Origin: Polytrichum commune
Taxonomy: Eukaryota > Streptophyta > Polytrichopsida > Polytrichales > Polytrichaceae
Direction: 5' to 3'
DNA: 64,000 nt
Assembly: GCA_950295325.1 (NCBI GenBank)
Contig: OX485809.1
Location: 40,827,081-40,891,080, forward strand
In this document: positions 10,536 through 23,817 of the stretch, piece after piece
How the letters are laid out: every line of letters starts with the position of its first letter
Numbering within the stretch: the first letter of the stretch is position 1
Position numbers and translations under genes: made by a program
Notes under the pieces: generated by a model
The model's database searches: none
What the model was told of the DNA's origin: nothing
Seen by the model: only the letters and a program-made list of their open reading frames with translations

Positions 10536-12498
10536 GTCACGTCTAATTGGCCCTACATACTTAGGTCCACTTTACATGAGGGGTTGAGGCCTTCAAAATC
10601 TAACGCCAATTCACACAAAATTTTGACTCACGCCAAGACGGGAGGAAGCTTCGACACCATCCCAAGGAAGCCAATTGGATTCATTTTGGTCTAACCTAAT
10701 TCTTTTCTCTTGGGGTCCGGGTTGTGTCAAAATTTGTCTTTAGACTGTGCACTAAACATAATTTCACCTCATTGGACTACGAATTGTAAGAGATGGTGTT
10801 GACTCCATGATGTAAAGGCCATGGGTTGATTTGATGGATTAAACCAATCACATACAAGAATTTACGCATGTCAGAGCTCCAAATTGACCTTGACTACTCA
10901 ATGTAGAGTGGCCTATGGAACATAGATTTCAACCTAAACAGTGTCACATGGAGCATCTTCAACAATCATAAGAATTTTTATTAAATCCTCTTGATAATCT
11001 ACTTTCTACTTTCTATATTTACTTATTTTGCAACAAAGTTGCATATTCATCCTACCCACAAATATTAAATGTTATTCAAAATTGTTTTTGGGCCCATCAA
11101 TTATTGATAGGCATGCATTTCTCAAAAATAAAGTGAGCAAGTACTATCGTATTCTCTTTCTCCCTCAAATTGGTGGTCAAAAGAATTTCTCATACATATG
11201 TATTTATAAATGAATTTTTTTAGTGGAATTATTGTACAACATAGAGCCCAAAACACTCTGAAATGTGATTGCTGAGAGAATCATTGTATGACTGTGATGG
11301 TTGGACACAGTCTTCAGACCATCATGCAATTAAAAGTTAATGCAACAAGTGAGCAAAGACTCCTCATCAGAGCAAGTGCCTCATAGAACCAACATTGTGA
11401 CATTTTTGATAGTAAATGAATAGATTGGACCCAGTTGTTTCAGATCTTGATGCATGTACTTGTGACCTCATTAGCTTTGATCTACAAAGCTTTATGATCC
11501 TCTGTGAGCTAGGTTATTGACACTTGGGGATCATGACTTCAAGAAAGTGATTGCTAATTCACATGATGCTAAAGTCTCTTTTCTTGTGACATGTGTGATA
11601 AATGACTCTCTACCGATTTGCCAATCCATGGAAATTATCAACAGAATGTAAACGTAAAGAATGTGGGCCTTATGCTGACCCTCTTCTTAGTTGAGCACCT
11701 GTATTTGAGTGCTCTTTGGCAAGGTTTCTACTTAAGAATGGACACAAAGAAGAGACCGTGTGTTGAAATGAGATTGAATTATGTGCTCAAAACATCTGAA
11801 TAATCCTAGGCTCAACGATCAACGATTGAGATTAACTCAATGAAGACATCCTATATGACCGTTGCATCTTAATTTCAATTTTGAAACTCAAAATCACAAT
11901 CCATGTGAATCGCAAATATAGTAAGAGTGAGACCGTGCCAATTTCTCTCAATGGCCAAAATTGTTTGTGGATTTGGAAGTGCCCAGTGTTTCAACAAATA
12001 CCTTAGGTACTCATAGTCTCATTCATGGAGATAATTGCCCAAGCTTAGACATTAGAGATGACTCTAGAGTCATCAAAAGCGGGAAGCAATTCCTCTAGTT
12101 TTGGAGGAATCTCCCATATTTGTCACTTCAACACTTGCATCGCAAGTGATCAATATAATATCCAAACAACCAAATCGACTTTAATTGATAAAAGAACGAG
12201 ATGCACATTGAATAGTTATATCATTGCGTAATTTCAAATAGTAAGTGACACTAGACATCATAGTTAGTGTAGTACGCATGCCATTTGGCAAGCTTTGCCA
12301 CCCTAAAGCCTGAACTAACGAAAGATTGGGACAAAAAGGCATATCTCAGGATATCTCTGCATTGTCCGTGCAGGCCCGTGAGGCTATCTTGAGAAGAGAA
12401 AACACAACACATGTGTTCACGCAAAGTTAGAGGCCTTTTAAAATTGAACCAACAGAGGCTGTCTTATTTGGCTCGTGATTTTGCATATGAAGTTCAAG
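10536..12498. other. Intergenic DNA with a family A fragment
   Basis: No gene recognised. Sequence from about 11735 (GGACACAAAGAAGAGACC, then TGAGATTGAATTATG) resembles dispersed repeat family A in plus orientation. The remainder is AT-rich and unassigned. Confidence 0.45.
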
Positions 12499-12501
12499 TA
12501 A

Positions 12502-13015
12502 GGGCCGCTTTACACCTAGAGGCCGGGCCAATTTCCCTTGAGGCCGATTGCACAAAATTTCAGCCTTTTTTGGGTTGGAGGCCGGCCTCTACTACACATT
12601 ATAATAAGATTATACCGGGGGCCAATTTTCCCATATGTAAAGGCCCTCGGGCCAAGAAGCCAAGCTGATTCAAAAAAATTAGCCTAATCCAACGGATGTA
12701 GCATAATCTAAGATAGAGCCTTTAGATTCCACATAATCCAATGGATCTAGTTCACTTTAAAAAATTATACTTTATTTAAGAAGATTTTTTTAGTGGAATA
12801 TGACATTGGCCTTCCATTTTGGGTGCACCCAATTCAACGAGCTCGGGCCGTGTCATAACATACATTTTTTAATTTAAAAAATCATACCACCAAATCGGCC
12901 CGGCCTCTAGATGTAAAGGGGTTGGGACCGATTTGAGCCTTTTGACCAATCACAAATGAGGATTTCAAGCCTCTTACACAACGAATTGGCCCAGCCTCTA
13001 AGTGTAAAGCGGCCC
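12502..13015. mobile_element. Tourist-like MITE 2 (514 bp)
   Basis: Terminal inverted repeats of about 35 bp begin GGGCCGCTTTACACC at the left; the right end is complementary with a few changes. TAA flanks both ends (12499-12501 and 13016-13018), the PIF/Harbinger target duplication. The terminal motif is reused internally near 12897-12930 (CGGCCTCTAGATGTAAAG), giving a nested inverted structure. No transposase is encoded. The end motif matches those of MITEs 3 and 4. Confidence 0.85.
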
Positions 13016-13018
13016 TAA

Positions 13019-16000
13019 GTAAAAGTACCTGGCCACATGACCACAGTTTTCTGTACTCCTTGAATCTTCCATATATATAAGTATAATATAAGCTCCACAT
13101 ATTTTGGGGTTTAGGCTGGAGTGGTCCTGACTCCTCATCACCCTGAGAGTGGTTGGCCTGGAGCTTTCAGGTCCAAACAAAATTACACGACGCACCAAAC
13201 ATATCCATCTCGGAAGCTCAAATATCACTATAGAATCTCATTGTTTCCGAGGAGGAAATTGTTTTGGGTTCTTGTTGGACAAAGGGGATTGCTCATAACA
13301 TACTCTACCATTTGAGTTTGTTCACTGGATCAAGGAATAAGATGATTATGTTCTCGGGATTCCTCGAATGAAGTTATAATATTCGGTCATTGTTCATATT
13401 ACACATATGGTGACACTTGAGAAATTGGGTGGGTCGCATTCCCCACACTACGCACGCATAGGAAGCACTATTCATCTCAACACTATTCATTATTCATATC
13501 AAGGTTAGTTTCTTCCTATTAGCTAAGTTTCTTTCCATGAAGTTAAGACAATGGAGGCCCCAATAAAATGCTAGTTATAGAAATTTAACTCAAGCATGTG
13601 GCTAAGCATTGTTGTGTTATATACAGGTGCACCTTTGAACTAACTTTCACGAACATTTGTCTCACTATAAGTTTTGTGTTGAATTCAAGTCAAGTAAATA
13701 GAGAATTGGGCTAAGGATAAGAGACTATGTAACTCTGCACCCACTTCTCTAGGCTATTGAGCATGCAATTAACACGAGATAATAAGCAAGAATAAACCAA
13801 GCAACAATCATTCTCCTCACAATCTTTGAAGTGCATCTTAACATCTTATTTATTATTAAAAATATTCTCTATTCCCTCAAACAATCATAAAGATTTGCCC
13901 TGCCCCCAATAACATTCACTGTTGAACTTTAAAAAACTAAATGTGTTAAACAAAAGAACATCATTTTAGTGTCCATCTTAGATCCACGCTTAGCCACACA
14001 TCACTCAAATATAGGTGTCCGTTCAAGAAATGCAAACCACTTAGGTTCACTTACTTTAGGACCCACTAGACTCATTGGCGTTTCCTTTGAATAATTCCAG
14101 CGTCAAATTGGCTAAAAGGTGAAATATCCAGATTATAAGAGATTTGAGCATTTTCACTTGATGAACTTTGTGAGGTTTGACTCTTTATCGACTCATCCTT
14201 TCCAAGGACACCCGAAAATCTGAATGCTAGAGTGTTGGGAATCATTCCCTATATTCTCTTGATATTATGCTTTTTCAGTCAAAGAGACTAGACTTATTTC
14301 ATACTCATTCATGCTTTTTAGTTGGCGTTTCTTTCTAATAGGGTTTTGACTTGGAAGTAAAGGTGATGGGGTACATTATAATTGTTATTAATAGATTCAC
14401 ACCTGCCCTTCCCAGCATGCACTCGGGTTCAAAGATAAAGTAAAGGTGTCAAATACAAGTTTCGTTCTTTATCAAGGTAACTTGTTGAATTCGCAAGGTG
14501 GATACCAAGCATCCAATTGAAGCTTGTGGGTTCCTTACTATTTGGAGAAATGTGAAACTTGTTTCTCTTTTGTGGCAAAATCTGTTTACAACAGTATTTG
14601 CGTGTATGGTACTACACCTAATTGTAATTTGTGATCCTTAACCAAAAGAAACCTTATAGGTTCCTACCTCAAATGTTCGTGGTTTGAATATGAGAGCCTA
14701 GCTAAAGGGTCTTAGCAATAGACATCTTGATATCTTATGATTTATTCATATGGTGTTCAAAAACTATGTATGTTAAGGTGTGTTGAACCATTAGTGATCA
14801 CCAACAAGATCTGTCCACGGGTAGATCACTTAGTGCATTTTAAAAATGACGTGCGGCATAATATAGAGAGGATTAAAATCATATGAAATAAAAATTATAA
14901 AGGAATTCCAAATAATGAAGGGGCCATTCAATGTAGACAATCCCATTTTAAGTAAGTTAGATGGACATAAAACGTGGGCCATTATTTTTCTGTAAAATTA
15001 ATATAGGGGTTGAAGATAAGGATCCTAGAAGGTATGTTTAGTATGGTATGTAAATGGGTTTAGGACTCACGAGGATGGATGATAATTGGGATTTCTGTCT
15101 GTCCAAAATTACTTAAAAGGAATATAGAGTACAAAAAATTATAGTGACTTGGACAATATAAGTAATGGAAGGGTGCAAACAAATGGGCCATTTTTTAAAT
15201 TTAAGTAATTATAGGGAGGCTTTAATTCAACCCTTGAAGGTAAATAGCCCCAAAACAAAAAACCCCCAACCACACGTGGTGCACAAAAATGCCTTAGAGT
15301 GATCTACCCGTGGATCTGTCATCCAAGAAAAATGAAGATAATATGTAAGAGAAATTGTGCTCATATGCTTTAAAAGATGATTATAGGCATACTTTGTTCC
15401 TCGAGGAGAGCCTAGAAGCAATGTGATTTCTGCAAGCTCACAAGTGCATGTATGGATTCACAAGTATCTGGAGGCATGTCTATTTTTGAACCTACAAGTT
15501 CACATGAATTATAAGGTTTGCTCATGTGAGAATGCTTGTGAAATTGCTTCAATCTATATTGGCTAAACTAAATTAGAAAAAACGATGTGGAATTCATAGG
15601 ATTTTGGAACAAAAAATAATGCCATAATTGAAAAAACAATAATCGTTCGCACTATAATTGAAAGCCATTGGATGATCAACAAAGGTGAGTGTGACCTAGA
15701 AAGAGGCTTTTAGAATGGAAAGGAATGACCAATGAGCTTATCAAAAGTGCAACTCCATGAGCTCATGCCAAGCTCTTGGTCCATTGTGGGCAATTAAAGG
15801 TGTGTTGAGGTCACCCAACCAAGGTGTGTTGGACGCCCAAAACCTAGATGACCACTTGCCTCAGGGGAACACATGAGAACACAAGGTGTTTTAAGGAGGG
15901 GGTGATATTATATTGGAGAAGATAAGTATTGAAAACCCTACTATTATATAACTTTCGAATATTCATTATTTTTGAGGACCCTATGGGTAGGTTAACTTTG

Positions 16001-16390
16001 TATATATTCTTCTTTTACATGAACTTAGAGAAGTTATAAATTGTGGTTTTTGCTAGTGTCATGTACAATCTAACACTTACACATACAAGATCATAATTCA
16101 CACATCAACACATGAACACAACATGCACACAATTTAGCTTCCTAATATGCACTCTATTCATTCAAAACATACATACATGGAATTGGTGATAGAATGCTTG
16201 TGTTGAGAAACACATGCAAATGTTTACAAAAGCTAAATTTAAAAACACAATTGCATACATACATGACTTCCTTCAATTAATGATTCCTAACTAGAGCAAA
16301 TGGGTTTTTTTTTTTCTTTCTCATCGATAGTGGTTTCATTCACTGCACTTAGTATATGAATGCCTCCAGCCACTACTGCTTGATGGTCAG
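13019..16390. other. AT-rich intergenic DNA
   Basis: No intact gene recognised. Apart from the family A fragment at 13720-14070, no coding domain, RNA gene or clear repeat boundary was seen. Confidence 0.45.
13720..14070 (-). repeat. Dispersed repeat family A, copy near 14 kb
   Basis: Read on the minus strand it begins GGACACCTATATTTGAG and ends near GTGGGTGCAGAG, matching both the left part of copy 1 (3107) and the right part found at 36.4 kb. It is strongly diverged. Confidence 0.6.
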
Positions 16391-16399
16391 ATGCGGTCA

Positions 16400-17010
16400 A
16401 GACAATAAACTTTCCTTTAGATGCTTGTGATTGGGGGTGATTACTAAACTAGGTTTTCTTCCTTTAGCACCAATTTAAAATATGTATGTTAGACATGAGG
16501 CCATTTGTAATTTTCTTGGCAAGAGGTTGTGAATTGTGTTCTTAGATTAATCTCCAATGGTGAATCCAAACTCTTTACAACACTCCACACAATACACCTT
16601 TACTATACCCACATAATTCTAGTATGAAGACCTCAAGTGCCATAGATGATCTTCTAGGGTTATTAGTTTTAGACCTTTCATAAGTTTCTTTGTGGCCAAC
16701 AAATGTCTAGCCATAACCTCGGCACTCACCAATGTGGACTTTAGGTGCGGTGCCACATGGTCATTGCTCTCACCACCAACTCTAGAACTAGCATACGCAG
16801 GCAGTGGCTAGTCAAAGTCAGCAAGAGGGATAAGATCTTGGATTTCAATCTCCTTTGCTATGCACTCTAGAGTTGATTGGGAGTTGGAAACAAAATCTAG
16901 GTCAACCACATGCATGTGTTTTTAGGGTTCAAGGTTGGGATCAGCTAGTGGCATAACGTATACATCTTAAAAACTCTATTGAGCCCCTCAAGCTTGTAGT
17001 TAATTTTGCG
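16400..17010 (-). pseudogene. Decayed coding remnant of unknown family
   Basis: On the minus strand a broken reading frame runs from about 16920 down to 16490, with residues such as LECIAKEIEIQDLIPLADFD, then (after a stop) LVSAEVMARHLL and, nearer 16600, VYCVECCKEFGFTIG with close-set cysteines. At least two stops or frameshifts interrupt it. The protein-like composition over some 140 codons suggests an old gene or retroelement. I do not recognise the family. Confidence 0.35.
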
Positions 17011-17327
17011 TCCACTCTCAAAATCTAATAATTGAAAGGGCCAACCTACAATATGAATACCTTCAAATAATGGTATGACTTTTGCATATGTGTCACCCTC
17101 AATAAATTCGCAAGATCCAATAAGTTATGGACTAGCATATGCATCAGCAAGTGAAAACAATTTAAACTTCAAAGACATTGCAAACCTAGTTTGTGACCAA
17201 CAACCTCACTATAAACGAGTACCTTGAGTTGTAGTTGGTATTGCTCATACAAACACCTCTTATTGACGCCCTTTTCCTTTGCATCGACAATGCTCTTAAA
17301 AAATTGTATGAAATCACAACAAGAATT

Positions 17328-17352
17328 CTAAACCCTAAACCCTAAACCCTAC
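17328..17352 (+). repeat. Interstitial telomeric repeat (CCCTAAA)
   Basis: Just over three units of the plant telomere motif (CTAAACCCTAAACCC pattern) lie inside AT-rich DNA. This is far too short for a telomere. Such motifs arise by double-strand break repair or serve as telo-boxes in promoters; no gene start is evident beside it. Confidence 0.85.
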
Positions 17353-18030
17353 TCATATAACAAGTTAGAATTTTTATTTTATTTTATTTTAAAAGTAGGA
17401 AAGATGAAGCTTGCAATGGGCACACTTGAAGATTGCAACTATGCGTGTGCACCTACTGTCCAACCTTCAACAATCAACCATCAACAATCACTAAATTCAC
17501 AAGATGATGGAAATTTGCATAGACACGAAAACATCAAAAGCTCCCACAAACCGTAACTAGGAACTCACACATCCAAACGAAATGCACAAACCTGTCAAGA
17601 GCCCTTTTCACATCTAACCCGTCAGATGACATACAACTACCAAGAGATGTCCATAGAGTGGGGTTGAAATTTAGAAGATCTAACTTGAGGTAATTGAGGC
17701 TCTCTTGAGGTTTAGAAGATTTAACTTGAGGTAATTGAGAGTATAAGGCACATTTGAGGTGAAGGAGATCTTGTTTGACTTATTTGAACGTCTTAAAACT
17801 TCTTTTGAGATGTAAGAAATCTAACTGGATATAATTTAGATGAAGGAGTCTTTGTTTGAATTCTATGAGTGGTTTAAGGTAAATTTTAGAGACCAAAAGG
17901 CCCATTTGAGAGCATATGGGCATATTTTCACTACATTGAGGTGCAAACACATATTTTAAGTGTAAGAGGTTATCCCTTAGTATGCATTGGATTGATTGTA
18001 GGCCAAAAAATGCTAGTTTAAGTGTTTTAA

Positions 18031-18046
18031 AAGTATATCTGAGAGC
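18031..18046 (+). other. Possible primer-binding site of the copia element
   Basis: TATATCTGAGAGC just before the gag start resembles the TGGTATCAGAGC primer-binding site (initiator tRNA-Met) of plant Ty1/copia elements, with two or three changes. Long terminal repeats could not be delimited by eye. Confidence 0.4.
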
Positions 18047-18049
18047 ACA

Positions 18050-19559
18050 ATGACATCGTTTGAGAGGGAGGCTGCTAGAGTCATTGACAAGTTCAATGGA
18101 GGAAACTTCAACATTGGAAAATTCAAAATAAAGATGTTGTTGGCATTCATGAATCTTGAAAACATTGTGGACATATCCGATGAAGCTTCATCTTCCAATG
18201 CGGATCTCAAGCTCAAGAAGAAGTACCATAGTTATGTTAAGAAAGAGTACCAAATGCGCGTCAAGAAGGCCATGTCCATCATTGGCTTTAACTTGGTAGA
18301 CAACCAACTTGCGCACATTAAAAGTTATAAATGATCCGTGGAGGCGTGGAAAAACCTTTGTATTATTCAAGAGATGAAGGGTTTGTCCAACATTATCTTC
18401 GTTTGCCGCAAGTTCTTCATGTGCAAGATGCAAGAGAGCGACGACTTGTTGCACCATATCAACAAGGTCAAGGCGTTCGCGAATCAACTCGTTTGTTTGG
18501 AGGTACCCATGAGAGAAGAAGACATTGTCATGACTTTACTCAAGAGCTTGTTGACATCATATGAGTGTTTGATCATCGTGTTGGAGATGATACCAATGAA
18601 GGGGCTTATGATGGACTACGTGATGGTACGTTTGATGCACAAGATGTTGAAGCATAAAAAGAAAGAACCCCAAGGTGAGGATATCATCATGGTGTTGCAA
18701 CAAACCAAAGGGGACAACCCATTTTTACGTCAAGATGCAAGGTCATGCTTATATTGCGGCAAACCGGGCCATATTACGTGTTTTTGCTCCAAACAAATAA
18801 TTAAAAAATTAAAAAATGCGAACATGCGAATAATGCAAATATTAAAAATATTGCAAATGACGATGATAATTACATATTTGTAATGCGTATTGGGACACAT
18901 CCAAAAGTGCATGCAAATGGATCATGGATTTAGAAGCCACCAAGTACATGACTTCACATAGGGTTGCATTTGACACATATGAGGTAATCGCTCTACAAAG
19001 GTGTATTTGGATGATAATAGTATTGTAGGAGGCATCTAAATGGGATCTATCATAGTTGAAACAATTGTGAGAAGTAAAATCAACCGAATTTGTATAAAAG
19101 ATGTGCTCCACGTGTCCAAATTGCAAGCCCATTTGCTCACAATGAACAAAATTGTGTCGAATGATTTTTAAAAGCTTACAATGAATGCTTTGTAAAACCT
19201 AAATGAATGCTTTGTAAAAGTTTGCAATGGCTTTGTCATTGCAATTGCACCTTGTGACAACAACTTATATGATTTTATTTTACAAAGATGTATGGAGCAG
19301 TTACAGCCAACTTGGCACAATCTTCAACAAGAGATAGTGCTTTGTTCTTTGGCACCGCCACCTCGGTCATTTGAATGTGAAGGGTATTTGTATGCTCTAA
19401 AACATGGTGAGTAAGATGAATATTGGCAAACTTTCTTGCCCCACATCCTTACTGTTTTGCAAAGCGTGCATTGAAAGCAAACAACATAGGGTTGCGTTTC
19501 CAAACAAGGGAGATGTGAGCGACCAAGTTTTTGTGCATTCCAATGTATATGGCCCCATG
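18050..19559 (+). pseudogene. Ty1/copia retrotransposon remnant: gag, protease, pre-integrase
   Basis: The gag begins at 18050 (FEREAARVIDKFNGGNF) and is broken by a stop near 18331. It resumes in the same sense with a copia-type gag region (HHINKVKAFANQL) and a CCHC zinc knuckle, CX2CX4HX4C, in CLYCGKPGHITCFC near 18750. A protease start follows at about 18915 (WIMDLEATKYMTSH), where the usual Asp-Ser-Gly active site reads Asp-Leu-Glu. The pre-integrase domain is visible near 19338 (LWHRHLGHLNVKGI) and includes the zinc-binding pair FCKACIE. Several stops and frameshifts show the element is dead. The frame reaches the integrase start (VHSNVYGPM) and is cut by an insertion at 19560. Confidence 0.88.
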
Positions 19560-20815
19560 GTGACAATTGGTATCCCAACCGAATTAACAACCTACAATAT
19601 TAGCGAGATATGTTAACTACTCTAGTGCCTCCAAGTCATGACCTTCTATCTCCTACAATCATCCAAACGCATCACACTTGTCTATGCAAACCACCTAAGT
19701 TCATCCTAAGTCCATTATTTCATCCTTTACGGAACCGCTCTTCATCCACCCTAAATCTTCTAACTTCATCTAAATTTCATCTATCACTACTGCAAAAGGA
19801 AAAGGGGAGTTTCATCAAGGAACCTAACTTTCACGAAATTCCACACTGGCCACCATTGGTTGGGTTGGCCGAGTAGTGGAAGGATTGAGGGTTAAGTCAC
19901 CCTTCCAAGCAATAGTATCGAATGGGTGACTTTTTGCCACCCTTCAAGATAACACTCCAATTAAACTAAAGCTAGAGCTTTAGTCGTTAACTTTATCACT
20001 AACTACTAACTCTATTTCTAACTATTAATTTTATCTAATATAACCGGATGCTAATGTAACTGAAGGCTAATGCAACCAAAGATAATAAAACTAAAAACTT
20101 ATGCAATCATAAATAATACAATCTAGAACTGCAACCAAATGTGGCCTTCGCTTCAGCACACCCACGTCCACACACAGTTCAATATTGCAGCCATATATCC
20201 ATACAACAATTCGCTCTACCAAACACATATCCCGTATAAAAATTATCCAACATGGTTCAAAAACATTTTTATTCAACATTAATAGGATTTACAAACCCTT
20301 TCATTCAATATTCATTGTTCTAGCATTCTAGATACTTTACGCCTCTATCTATATGGAACCAGGAGGGGGGGTGTCCTAACCAAGAGAAAGAAAGTGAGAG
20401 TGAATCCGGTGCTACCCTTCATAGACCACCCCCTTCCAACCACAAAACCTTACCCACCATAAATCTAGCCACACCTAAATCTAACGGTTAACATCTACGG
20501 CCGATTTAACCTAGTTATTATTTTCTAAACCCCTAAATTCAACAGTCTTCGTTCGCTGTCATCTTGATCCAACGGCCTTCATCCGCATGCATCGTCCTCC
20601 TATCATACCTTTATCTACTCGACGCCTTCATTCACATACGCTATGTCCGCTCACGCTTTTATCTACTTAACGAAATGTTGGGTCTTCGTGTATTGTCTAA
20701 TTGTCTTAACAATACTAACTAATTGATATCAATTGAATTTATGAAAACTAACTCCATTTTTTTAATTAAATTGTGAATCTTAATTCAAACCACAAGGGGT
20801 TTGTATGGCTCACGT
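19560..20815 (+). mobile_element. 1.26-kb insertion in the copia integrase, copy A
   Basis: The integrase reading frame stops at 19559 and resumes after 20815. An 8-base direct repeat GCCCCATG lies at both junctions (19552-19559 and 20816-20823), which fits a target-site duplication. A related segment occurs inverted at 23818-25199; both run from a GTRACAATTG-type start to a GGCTCAC end. No coding domain is seen. The 8-base duplication would suit a hAT-like or other DNA element, but the termini are not a convincing inverted repeat. Classification is open. Confidence 0.72.
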
Positions 20816-21200
20816 GCCCCATGAGGAACACATTCATGGACAGTGGAAGGTATTTCGTGATCTTTATTGATGATTTTTCGAGAAAGATGTGTTTGTTTGC
20901 GTTGAAGTCTAAATGAGAATTAGACACTTGAGGGCTTTGAGTACTCATAATTAGTGGCACTGAAGAGATTGCTATGAAGGCATTTAATAGGCTTCCCAAA
21001 GAGCCCATAAAACACTTACATCCTTTCATGGGATATCACCTTGCGCCAAAAGAAAATTGTGCACACCAAGCCAATGTTCTAGGATCTCAAACCTACTTTA
21101 TTCATCCACTACTCTGTATTGGCCCTAATTTCGGAATGAGAAGCTTACCAAGAATATACCATTGTCTTTAAGGAATTGAGTGCAAAAAGAAAACTCCGCT
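20816..21200 (+). pseudogene. Ty1/copia integrase remnant, downstream part
   Basis: The frame resumes with RYFVIFIDDFSRK near 20848, the start of the copia integrase catalytic core, carrying one of its aspartates. A stop follows soon, then a deletion of most of the core. From about 20970 residues KAFNRLPKEPIKHLHPF correspond to the far end of the copia integrase region. No reverse transcriptase could be identified beyond it, so the 3' half of the element is lost or unrecognisable. Confidence 0.75.
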
Positions 21201-23817
21201 TCCAAGAATAAATGTTGTATTTATTCCAAGGTGGAACACACTTTCAAAATGTAGAGTGTACCACATGCAAACCCTCCAGGATGTCGTAAACAACCAAGTC
21301 ATGTCCATATTTACATGACCTTCCTACAACCCATTCTCTAATTTGTCCGCATGAATGCTAACATGTGAGGGGTGAGCAGTGAGTGGTGAATTTTGAACGA
21401 TGAATTTTGAGGTGAGACTAGTTAAAAACTTGGTAATACAAATTGTTGTATTCTATAAGTGCGGCTACTTTTAGTTGACAATGTAGAAGCCCAAATCAAC
21501 CCCACATGTCCTATGCAACCATAATGTGGTCATGAACAATTCGCTCGGACCCCTTTGACACCAATTCGAATGGTTTTTGGATTGTTCAACTATTCTTGTT
21601 CATGTTCAGGTACGCTATGTCTTGCCATGTGGATAAATTTGATTCAATATAATTAGGATTTTTGGGGAATCGTTTAAATATGAAAGTGTGCTCTCAACTG
21701 GTTTGCAATGGAACTGATCCACAAACTCTAGCTTGGCATTTGTCACCTTTGTGGTTTAGGGGTAGCCACCCGTTCAAGAGGGTAGCATGTCCTAAACATG
21801 TTTTTTTGTTAATCTCTATATGAAAATGTTTCTCAATGAAATTTTGCATGACACTTGAACGCAACATATCCTAAACATTTTCTTGTTGGAATTTATAGTT
21901 GGACATGTGATGGTGGGTGAAATCTGTGTGGAAGGTGCACAATTGTGGCACCGCTGCCTCAAATTGCAAAGCTTCCCCAAAAAATCACAAAATAATGGTT
22001 TCAAGATTTGTGAGCTAAATTGAGTAGATATATTGACCCCCTATGGTATGAAGGTAACATTTTGTCATTTGGAGATGATTTGAGTGGAGGTGTGATAAAA
22101 AAACCAACCCTAATTTCATTTCTAAATTGTTGCCCCTTAAAGACCACTAGTGGCATTCCTATCATAACAAAACTTCAACGTTTCAAATTTAGACTGTGAG
22201 TACCTTTAACTTGCAAATAAAATCCAATAAAAAAACTATAGATCTTCAACTAAAATTGCTAAAATTCAGGTTACGTTTCCTGGGTTTGAGGGAAGTTGGG
22301 AATGGGAAGTTAGGGGTTAATATAATATGTTTTTGAGCATGCCTCATAGTGGAATAGTGGGCGCATAGGCACACATGATGAAGGGCTAAGACAAACAAAG
22401 GCTTTGACAAAAATGAGTAATATAGATTTCACCAATAAGTGAGATAATGAGAATACTAACACGTGCATCTTGTGTGTTTATTATTGATAACATAGCCACA
22501 TATTGCAATATATTTATAGGTGTAAGTATGCTAACTCTTCACCACACTATGTATTATCATTATATGAATTGTCATCTATTCCTTCCAATGCCTCTATCTT
22601 TATATAAACCACAATACCGGGTTCATAAGACAACTCCCATAGTTGACAAGGTGAAGTGGATGCCTTGACCATGGCCATGGCAATGTCTTCGACATAGCAT
22701 GGAAGGACATGCTTGAAAGGCAAGGTTGTAATAGATGCTAGCAGTTTGCACATATGATGTGGCATACATGTGGGCTAGGACTTATAAATTAAATCAACAA
22801 CACTTTCAAATAATAACCGCAAAATTAAAACTTAGGTACTCAAACGGGAACACTTCGATTGAGGTTGAATTGGATCATCTTCATGATCGAGTGAAAATCT
22901 TGACCTCATTGCAATAATAGTGGCATGTGCTTCTTTGTCATGGAGTGGAATAAACAATTTCTTAAATATGTGAAAACATCATCTTCATATGCAATGACAT
23001 CGCATCCACTTCGCCAACAAACAATAATGGAAGAATTTGCAAGGACATTGAAAAATAAGGTTATATAGTGCTATATTATTTACACATGAATGAAAGGAAA
23101 AATATGAAAACATATTCACATGTAGATGCCAAGGCATCAAGAACAACATCACTAGGTTTTGTGCAAGCCTCAATCAAATTTGCAACAAGAGAAGGTCATT
23201 CTCATGGGCATCTCACCATGGCTTCGCTCCATCCATGAGTTGTGTTTCTTCAGTAATGGAGTTGAAAAGAATATCATCATCATATTGCTTTGGATGTTGA
23301 ATGTACTCCCAACTCCATTGCCATGAAAAAAAGAGAGGATGTGAAAACGTTTAGTTTGTCATTTATAAAAACAAACTTCATTCAATGTAGAGTATAAAAA
23401 TCAATGTAGTTTGAAATAAAATAAAAAAGCTAGTATTCATGGACTTAAAGATTCTTCACATGTTCATTACCGCCAAAGTGTCCTTCAAAGGCAAACATAA
23501 CTTCATCTCATTGACTCCCAACCAATCATGGAGAACGTTGAAGTGATAAGTAAGGGTAAAATACTTGACATTGTCTCTAATCTTCTTGAATTCTAGTACA
23601 AAAACAATTAGTGCAACATCATCATGCAAAAGAGAGTATGTGAACTCAAAAATTGCCTCTACTTTGTCATTAACATGTTCATTCCACATGTGGTAATATT
23701 AGAAGGGGGGGATATATTAGAACCTAGCAATCCCTTAAGAATATAAATTACCATCAAATCAACAGCTCCATGAGCCAAAGCAATAAATGAACATTTGATT
23801 TTATGTGCACTTCCCAC
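21201..23817. other. Intergenic DNA after the copia remnant
   Basis: No intact gene recognised. Some stretches (near 22.4-23.2 kb) have protein-like composition but no diagnosable domain. It may contain the decayed 3' part of the copia element. Confidence 0.4.

Noticed and set aside
10175-10694. GC-rich open frames of 94-154 codons on both strands
   Set aside because: They lie mostly inside MITE 1, whose GC-rich interior opens frames by composition; no domain is seen.
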